This document shows, one piece after another, positions 16,224 to 21,345 of a stretch of DNA of 21,345 bases. Source of the DNA: an uncultured Clostridia bacterium. Its GTDB lineage: Bacteria; Bacillota; Clostridia; Oscillospirales; Ruminococcaceae. The notes under the pieces were generated by a model, which made no database searches, was not told the DNA's origin, and saw only the letters and a list, made by a program, of their open reading frames with translations. A program made the translations under genes and the position numbers. Positions within the stretch are counted from its first letter, which is position 1; the number at the start of each line of letters is the position of its first letter. Where the stretch lies: contig CALBJC010000006.1 in assembly GCA_937892655.1 (NCBI GenBank), positions 1 to 21,345 on the forward strand, in the 5' to 3' direction.

Positions 16224-17066
16224 ATGGCACTTTTACAGTTTTATGTAGACAAGCTTATCAAAGACGCTATTATGGAAGATATAAACTATGTTGACGTAAC
16301 ATCAGATTATCTTCTTTCAGATGATAAAATGGCTCAGGCTTATTTTGTAGCAAAGGATTCAGGCGTTTTATGCGGTATTGATGTTGCTATGAGAGTTTTT
16401 GAGCTTTTAGACAGCCGTATCAGCTATGAAGTTAAATTAGAAGATGGCGCTAAGGTTAAAAACGGCGACATCATCGCTACAATGCAGGGTCCTGTAAAGT
16501 CACTTTTAAAGGGCGAGAGAACAGCTTTGAACCTTTTACAGCATATGTCAGGTGTCGCAACAGCTACAAACCGCTACTGCGAGCTTATAGAGGGTACCAA
16601 AGCATCTGTTGCGGATACAAGAAAAACTCTGCCCGGCCTCAGAGCTATTCAGAAATACGCAGTTACCGTCGGCGGCGGCAGAAATCACAGATACAACCTT
16701 TCAGACTGCGCAATGCTTAAAGATAACCACATCGACGCTTACGGCAGTATGACAGCGGCTGTAAAGGCGCTGCGAGAAAAGGTAGGTCATACAGTAAAGA
16801 TCGAGGTTGAAACAAGAGATTTAGAAGAACTCTCAGAGGCGCTCTCATGCGGTGCTGACGTTATCATGCTTGACAATATGTCAAACGAGATGATGGCAGA
16901 GGCTGTAAAAATCGCAGACGGCAAGGCTTTGCTTGAAGCCTCAGGCAACGTCAGCGAGGAGAGGATAAAATCAATCGCACAGACAGGCGTTGACATCATC
17001 TCAATCGGCGCTATTACCCACTCGGTAAAGGCTTTTGATATTTCGATGAAGATTAAGAACGATTAA
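16224..17066 (+). CDS. nadC: Nicotinate-nucleotide pyrophosphorylase (quinolinate phosphoribosyltransferase) NadC
   Basis: It converts quinolinate and PRPP to nicotinate mononucleotide, CO2 and pyrophosphate. The 280 residues match the family length. The N-terminal alpha/beta domain includes GERTALNLLQHMSGVAT (97-113), and the barrel carries the substrate-binding stretches DTRKTLPGLRAIQKYAV (131-147), GGGRNHRYNLSD (150-161) and KDNHI (166-170). IEVETRDLEE, DVIMLDNMS, EASGNVS and ISIGAITHS complete the expected order. The ATG is 5 nt after the nadB stop, with AAAGGG at the end of nadB as ribosome binding site, so the pair is a translationally close operon ended by a terminator. Confidence 0.97.
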   Translation: MALLQFYVDKLIKDAIMEDINYVDVTSDYLLSDDKMAQAYFVAKDSGVLCGIDVAMRVFELLDSRISYEVKLEDGAKVKNGDIIATMQGPVKSLLKGERTALNLLQHMSGVATATNRYCELIEGTKASVADTRKTLPGLRAIQKYAVTVGGGRNHRYNLSDCAMLKDNHIDAYGSMTAAVKALREKVGHTVKIEVETRDLEELSEALSCGADVIMLDNMSNEMMAEAVKIADGKALLEASGNVSEERIKSIAQTGVDIISIGAITHSVKAFDISMKIKND

Positions 17067-17080
17067 ATATAGCCTATGTT

Positions 17081-17112
17081 AAGAGCACCACAAAAATGTG
17101 ATGCTCTTTTTA
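17081..17112 (+). terminator. Intrinsic terminator of nadBC
   Basis: AAGAGCACCACA and TGTGATGCTCTT pair over 12 positions with one C-A mismatch and an AAAA loop, followed by a T-run, 14 bp after the nadC stop. Confidence 0.88.
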
Positions 17113-17139
17113 TTTTTTATGCAACAAAATGGAATATTT

Positions 17140-17168
17140 TTGACACTATATAATAAAGGATGTATAAT
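17140..17168 (+). promoter_or_regulatory. Consensus sigma-A promoter of the lipoprotein gene
   Basis: TTGACA (17140-17145), 17-bp spacer, TATAAT (17163-17168): a perfect match in both boxes. The ATG is 36 bp beyond the -10, so the leader is about 28 nt. Confidence 0.85.
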
Positions 17169-17203
17169 AAGGTTAATCTATCATATTCGGGGTGGTGTTT
17201 TTT

Positions 17204-18730
17204 ATGAAAAAGAAACTTTTGATTATCGCTTTATCGGTATTTATATTATGCCTTGGCGGATGCTCTATTGAGGATTCAGACTCTGACTCTTTAGGGGATA
17301 ATACTGAGCTTTTACAGACAACCACTACCCCTTTTGTAACTACTGCAACCACTACACCGTCAGCCACTAAGGATGATACTCAAACAGATATTTCAGACAC
17401 TCAGCCTGAAATTCTGCCGTCAGATGAATTTTCGTTTGAAACTGGCGGAATATTTACAGACCCTGACAATATGACAATGCTTTACCTGGATAATAAATTA
17501 TCCGTTCAGGAATTAGGAGAAATTCAGAAAAGAACAGAAGCCTACAGAAACGCATACTCAAAGCTTATTCGTAAATATTACAAGTGCTCGATTAAAACCT
17601 CACAAAGTGATTCAATAACCGCCTATGGCAATACCTACTACGTTTCAACAGACAATGGCGTCAGAAGCATCGAAGCAGCGCTGCTATTGTTTGATACAAT
17701 CTTTGACGAGAGTTTTGTTTTTGAAAACAAAACCTCAACCCCTGCCGGTGAAGCTCCTGTTTTTATCGAAGAAAACGGCAAGCTTTATGTAATAAAAGAC
17801 TATTTTGTAGCCGATGTTTCTCTGAATAATACCCTTTTTGACGCCATAGAAACAGAAGACGGTAAAATTCTTGCAACCGGTTTATGTGATCTGCGTGGAA
17901 AGTATGTTGACAGAACAGAATATGAAGCTTTCTGCAGATTCTGTTATCAGAATCAGATTTATGATTATGATATCAAAAAAACTTCAACGATTGAGTTTTT
18001 GATTTCTCCACAGCCTGACGGTTCATACAGATTTTCAGAAAACGTATTTGAAAAGGAAAGAAGCCTTACTGTTTATGAGGATAATGTAGATTACAGTATA
18101 CCGACAAAATACAGCGACATTCCGCTTGACGATAAAATGATTTCACTGACAATCAACGAAGCCGAGAAATATGACACATCTAAAAGCCCTGACGCACAAA
18201 TCATAAGTGAAATTCAGAGCCTTATCAACAGAGCAGACAGCTTCACATTCAGAAAAGATGAAAGTATGCCTTACACAGACGATTACAGTTTTGATGCTCT
18301 TTTCCCTATAGATGATTATGGTATAATAACCCAAGAGGATGTAAATGAGCGCTTTTACGAGATATATCACCCTGACTGCACTACCGCTTTTCCGCCTCAG
18401 CTGAGCGTAATTGACGGAAGACTCGTTTATAACGCATGGAACTGGGGGGCAGAAGGTGGTCTTGAAGATATTGTTGTTCATTCTGTTACATACCAAAGCG
18501 ATAGTCTGATAACCGCTCACGCTACAGCGTTCTACTCTGGTGGCGGAAATTTCAGCTATCAATGCGCTGAATATCAGTTGGCGCACAAGTTGCTTACAAA
18601 TGTACTTACACACAATGAAATATCAATAACCATTGCAAAAAATGCAGACGGTGAATGGAGAATACTCGATTGTCCCGTTGAACTGGGTCCTGATGTAGTT
18701 TTAACAGCGGAAGATGTTTTCAGAGAATAA
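17204..18730 (+). CDS. Lipoprotein of unknown function with two similar domains
   Basis: ATG at 17204 is preferred over the in-frame GTGs at 17192 and 17195, because the GGGGTGG ribosome binding site overlaps those. The 508-residue product has a lipoprotein signal peptide (KKK, hydrophobic core, LGGC with lipidated Cys20) and a Ser/Asp/Thr-rich linker (21-80). Two globular parts follow. They appear related: about 155-285 and 375-495 each show a helix, a strand pair around (E)NGKLYV or IDGRLVY, a stretch around KILATG or LITAHA, and a last strand with PDGSYRF or ADGEWRI. I do not recognise the family with confidence; the C-terminal half faintly recalls IseA-like secreted domains, but that is a guess. 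It should be anchored outside the cytoplasmic membrane. It has its own promoter and terminator. Confidence 0.85.
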   Translation: MKKKLLIIALSVFILCLGGCSIEDSDSDSLGDNTELLQTTTTPFVTTATTTPSATKDDTQTDISDTQPEILPSDEFSFETGGIFTDPDNMTMLYLDNKLSVQELGEIQKRTEAYRNAYSKLIRKYYKCSIKTSQSDSITAYGNTYYVSTDNGVRSIEAALLLFDTIFDESFVFENKTSTPAGEAPVFIEENGKLYVIKDYFVADVSLNNTLFDAIETEDGKILATGLCDLRGKYVDRTEYEAFCRFCYQNQIYDYDIKKTSTIEFLISPQPDGSYRFSENVFEKERSLTVYEDNVDYSIPTKYSDIPLDDKMISLTINEAEKYDTSKSPDAQIISEIQSLINRADSFTFRKDESMPYTDDYSFDALFPIDDYGIITQEDVNERFYEIYHPDCTTAFPPQLSVIDGRLVYNAWNWGAEGGLEDIVVHSVTYQSDSLITAHATAFYSGGGNFSYQCAEYQLAHKLLTNVLTHNEISITIAKNADGEWRILDCPVELGPDVVLTAEDVFRE

Positions 18731-18732
18731 CA

Positions 18733-18768
18733 AAAAACAGCCGAAGGCGAAAGCCCTCGGCTGTTTTT
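18733..18768 (+). terminator. Intrinsic terminator of the lipoprotein gene
   Basis: AAAACAGCCGA and TCGGCTGTTTT form the stem, extended inward by GGC-GAAA-GCC, with T5 following; it starts 3 bp after the stop codon. Confidence 0.9.
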
Positions 18769-18832
18769 ATAAGATTATCAAATGCTTTGTTTATAGCTCT
18801 TGTGGGTATCTATTCCCTGAACAAAACATGGG

Positions 18833-18888
18833 AAAATATAACGGTTTGCTGTGGCAAATTGCGGTCAGTGACCGCAAAGTTATATTTT
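18833..18888. other. 56-bp three-way-junction palindromic element in the intergenic region
   Basis: Three nested inverted repeats fit together exactly. The outer arms are AAAATATAAC (18833-18842) and GTTATATTTT (18879-18888). Inside lie a small hairpin TTTGC-TGTG-GCAAA (18845-18858) and, directly abutting it, a 19-bp palindrome of TTGCGGTCA-G-TGACCGCAA (18859-18877). The result is a three-way junction with two unpaired G and one unpaired A. It lies between convergent genes, and both have ended by here. It could be a small structured RNA, a transposon-derived (MITE-like) palindrome, or a DNA site. Confidence 0.6.
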
Positions 18889-18947
18889 CGGATGCGGCGG
18901 CAGGAACCACGTCGCCCGCAGAAAAGCACGACGCCGCTATTTGCTAT
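18889..18947. other. GC-rich tract between convergent genes
   Basis: The first ~50 bp of this piece are much richer in GC than the surroundings. GGCGGC (18897-18902) can pair with GTCGCC (18911-18916), and GCGGCG (18895-18900) with CGCCGC (18932-18937). No credible gene is seen; an open frame across it would run into the ABC gene on the other strand. It may belong to the adjoining palindromic element. Confidence 0.35.
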
Positions 18948-20870
18948 TTATTGATATTCTATCCCGCCTGTATAAAGCTGATAATACTTGCCCTTTAATG
19001 CGACAAGGTCATCGTGGCTGCCACGTTCTATTATTCTGCCTTTTTCAAGCACCATAATTACGTTTGAGTTTTTGACTGTTGAAAGTCGGTGGGCGATAAC
19101 AAATACTGTTCTGCCTTCCATAAGTGAGTCCATACCTCTTGCAACGATTGCCTCTGTTCTCGTATCGATTGAAGATGTAGCTTCATCTAAAATCATAACA
19201 GGCGGGTCGTTTACAGCCGCGCGGGCGATTGAGATAAGCTGGCGCTGACCTTGTGAAAGGCCGCTGCCGTCGCCTGACAATACAGTATTATAGCCATGCG
19301 GCAGCATTCTGATAAACGCATCGGCATTTGCAAGCTTTGCGGCCGCTATACATTCTTCATCAGTAGCGTCAAGTCTGCCATAGCGGATATTTTCCATAAC
19401 TGTACCCGTAAACAGATGAACATCCTGCAAAACGATACCTAAAGAACGTCTTAGATCCTGCTTTTTGATCTTGTTTATATTGATATCGTCATAGCGGATT
19501 TTACCGTCCTGAATATCATAAAAACGGTTAATCAGGTTGGTAATCGTGGTTTTTCCCGCACCGGTGGCACCTACAAACGCTATCTTCTGACCAGGGTCTG
19601 CAAAGAGGGTAATGTTATGGAGTACCATTTTATCCTCTGTATAGCCAAAGTCAACGTCATCCATTGTGATGTCGCCCCTAAGCTCAGTATAGGTTACAGT
19701 ACCGTCAGAGTGAGGATGCTTCCACGCCCAGAGGTGAGTTCTGTGGTCAGCCTCACAAAGCTCGCCGTTTTTGTATTCAGCGTTTACAAGCGTTACATAG
19801 CCGTTGTCGACCTCGCTCTCTTCTGACATAAGAGTGAAAATTCTCTCAGCACCTGCAAGCGCCATAACAACCATATTAAACTGCTGTGAAACGCCTGCAA
19901 TTGGCTGCATAAAGTTTCTAGATAAGTTTAAAAATGATGCGATACCGCCAAGCGTTACAACGCCAAAGCCGGTTAAAGATAAGTTTGTAACGCCCTTTAT
20001 AGCTAAAATACCGCCAACAATTGCGATTAAAACATAGAGGATATAGCCAAACGCATTCATCATAGGCATCATGATGTTTGCAAAGATATTAGCCTTTGTA
20101 GCATTGTTACAAAGCTCTTCATTGAGCTTATCAAACGCCTGCTTTTCTCTGTCTTCATAGCAGAAGACCTTGACTACCTTCTGACCGTTTATCATCTCTT
20201 CGATATAGCCGTTTACATCGGCAACAGAGCGCTGCTGAAGCATAAAATACTTACCGCTGTTTTTAGCGATAAAGCCTACACAGCGCAGAGCAATTGCCAG
20301 TACCAGAACAGTAAATAAGGTAAGCCATACGCTTATTACAAGCATTGATGAGAATACCGCAATAATTGTTACAAGAGATGAGAAAACCTGCGGAATAGTC
20401 TGGGTTATCATCTGTCTTAAAGTATCGGTATCGTTTGTATAATAGCTCATTACATCGCCATGGGTATGGGTATCAAAATACTTTATCGGCAATGTCTGCA
20501 TATGAGAGAACATATCATCTCTTATATCCTTTAAAACGCCCTGAGCGACAGTTACCATAATTCTGTTATACAGATAGCTTGAAACTATACCAATAACATA
20601 GATAAGCGCCATAATGCCTATCATCTTTGCAAGACCTGTGTAAACAGGGTTTGCGTCAATTAAAAGCGGCTCAATATAATCATCAATGAGGGTTTTTAAG
20701 AAAAGTGATGAAACAACAGACGCTACAGATGACAGAATGATAAAAATGAATACAAACACAAAGCGCACTCTGTATTTTGCTACATATTTCATAAGCTTTG
20801 AAATAGTCTGTTTTGCGTCCTTTGGACCCATCTTAGGCGGTCTTCCCATTGGTTTTTTACTCATCGTCAT
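18948..20870 (-). CDS. ABC exporter half-transporter, TM288/BmrD-like subunit of a heterodimer
   Basis: About 640 residues: a short Lys/Pro-rich N-terminus, six membrane helices (about 35-320) and a C-terminal ATPase domain. Walker A is GATGAGKTT (435-443), the Q-loop is LQDVHLF, and the signature is LSQGQ (Gln instead of the usual Gly). Walker B MILDEATSS has the catalytic Glu, and the H-loop is AHRLST. Ahead of the ATPase is an insertion rich in His and Trp (HRTHLWAWKHPHSDG, about 377-391), which I believe recurs in related clostridial exporters. The site with the complete catalytic set is here, as in the consensus subunit of heterodimeric multidrug exporters. The start is uncertain: GTG 20873, ATG 20870 or ATG 20864, all behind AAGGG. 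The frame overlaps the end of its partner gene by 8-17 nt. The substrate cannot be told. Confidence 0.92.
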   Translation of the reverse strand: MTMSKKPMGRPPKMGPKDAKQTISKLMKYVAKYRVRFVFVFIFIILSSVASVVSSLFLKTLIDDYIEPLLIDANPVYTGLAKMIGIMALIYVIGIVSSYLYNRIMVTVAQGVLKDIRDDMFSHMQTLPIKYFDTHTHGDVMSYYTNDTDTLRQMITQTIPQVFSSLVTIIAVFSSMLVISVWLTLFTVLVLAIALRCVGFIAKNSGKYFMLQQRSVADVNGYIEEMINGQKVVKVFCYEDREKQAFDKLNEELCNNATKANIFANIMMPMMNAFGYILYVLIAIVGGILAIKGVTNLSLTGFGVVTLGGIASFLNLSRNFMQPIAGVSQQFNMVVMALAGAERIFTLMSEESEVDNGYVTLVNAEYKNGELCEADHRTHLWAWKHPHSDGTVTYTELRGDITMDDVDFGYTEDKMVLHNITLFADPGQKIAFVGATGAGKTTITNLINRFYDIQDGKIRYDDININKIKKQDLRRSLGIVLQDVHLFTGTVMENIRYGRLDATDEECIAAAKLANADAFIRMLPHGYNTVLSGDGSGLSQGQRQLISIARAAVNDPPVMILDEATSSIDTRTEAIVARGMDSLMEGRTVFVIAHRLSTVKNSNVIMVLEKGRIIERGSHDDLVALKGKYYQLYTGGIEYQ

Positions 20871-21345
20871 CACCGCCCTTCATCTGAGAGGTGTATACTT
20901 CAGCATATATCTCATTTTCACGAAGAAGTGTCTGGTGGTCGCCAATACCTACAATTTTACCCTCATCAAGGATAATTATCTTATCGGCATCCATAACTGA
21001 GGCTACTCTTTGCGCAATGATAATCTTTGTTGTATCAGGTATTTCATCACGAAACGCCTTTCTTATCATTGCATCTGTTTTTGTATCAACAGCACTCGTT
21101 GAGTCATCAAGAATCAAAATCTTTGGCTTTTTAAGCAAAGCTCTTGCGATACAAAGGCGCTGCTTCTGACCGCCTGAAACGTTTGTACCGCCCTGCTCGA
21201 TATAAGTATCATATTTATCGGTAAAGCCCTGAATAAACTCGTCAGCGCAGGCAAGGCGACATGCGTGAATCATTTCTTCATCAGTAGCATTTTCGTTACC
21301 CCAGCGGAGATTTTCTTTGATAGTACCCGAAAACAGTACATTTTT
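20857..21345 (-). CDS. ABC exporter half-transporter, TM287/BmrC-like degenerate subunit (5' part beyond window)
   Basis: The last 162 residues of an ATPase domain, open to the window edge. It begins at KNVLFSGTIKENLRWG, just after the Q-loop. The signature VSGGQKQR is complete, but the Walker B ends ILDDSTSAVD, with Asp in place of the catalytic Glu, and the H-loop reads AQR instead of AHR. This pattern of one degenerate ATPase site is known for the TM287/BmrC partner in heterodimeric exporters. Its end overlaps the start of the downstream half-transporter, so the two are made together and very likely assemble in the membrane. Confidence 0.93.
   Translation of the reverse strand, partial: KNVLFSGTIKENLRWGNENATDEEMIHACRLACADEFIQGFTDKYDTYIEQGGTNVSGGQKQRLCIARALLKKPKILILDDSTSAVDTKTDAMIRKAFRDEIPDTTKIIIAQRVASVMDADKIIILDEGKIVGIGDHQTLLRENEIYAEVYTSQMKGGDDDE

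Noticed and set aside
18143..18613. 156-codon minus-strand frame inside the lipoprotein gene
   Set aside because: It is antisense to a gene with a signal peptide, consensus promoter and terminator, and its product has no recognisable features.
18714..18998. 94-codon plus-strand frame after the lipoprotein gene
   Set aside because: It starts inside the lipoprotein gene, runs through a terminator and the palindromic element, and ends inside the opposing ABC gene; no ribosome binding site at a sensible distance.

Overview
The window looks like a chromosomal piece from a low-to-mid-GC, endospore-lineage Firmicute of the Clostridia, most likely a Ruminococcus-like gut bacterium (Oscillospiraceae). 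This is inferred from the sporulation sigma factor sigK, strong AGGAGG-type ribosome binding sites, sigma-A promoters, U-tailed hairpin terminators, a Cna-B/SpaA-type Gram-positive adhesin and a TM287/288-type ABC exporter pair. No CRISPR array, tRNA, rRNA, transposase or integrase was recognised.

Layout. Positions 1-5060 (minus) carry a giant secreted surface adhesin. It starts inside the window, has a one-base frameshift near 4062-4065, and runs off the left edge in a set of about 110-residue isopeptide-type repeats. Its 370-bp upstream region holds a good promoter, a roughly 210-nt leader with two inverted repeats, and three copies of a 7-bp direct repeat at exact 11-bp spacing. Positions 5432-8886 (minus) form a three-gene operon: an MBOAT-family membrane protein, a single-pass acidic/Thr-rich protein, and a YhcC-type radical SAM protein. 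Divergent from it is a monocistronic, apparently highly expressed SDR-type epimerase/dehydratase (9171-10103). sigK (10190-10879) follows, converging with 1 nt between stops on a 761-residue nucleotidyltransferase/beta-helix/phosphomannomutase-like protein (minus). That gene lies downstream of hflX (minus). hflX diverges from nadB-nadC (plus, de novo NAD synthesis). A lipoprotein of unknown function follows, and then, convergently, two genes of a heterodimeric ABC exporter, the upstream one cut by the right edge.

Main points of interest. Three proteins from families with well-known chemistry appear to have lost it. The MBOAT protein has Asn and Phe where its two conserved histidines belong. 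Its operon partner resembles the N-terminal stalk of a DHHW/AlgX-type partner with the catalytic domain replaced by a low-complexity TDExG-repeat tail. The 761-residue protein keeps the sugar-nucleotide pyrophosphorylase/phosphomannomutase architecture but lacks the glycine-rich loop and the phosphoserine motif. Two genes (sigK and the 761-residue gene) have their ribosome binding sites inside strong hairpins, one of which also looks like the hflX terminator. Between the lipoprotein and the ABC exporter is a 56-bp element that folds as a three-way junction, followed by a GC-rich tract. All functional statements rest on motif recognition by eye; no database search was run.
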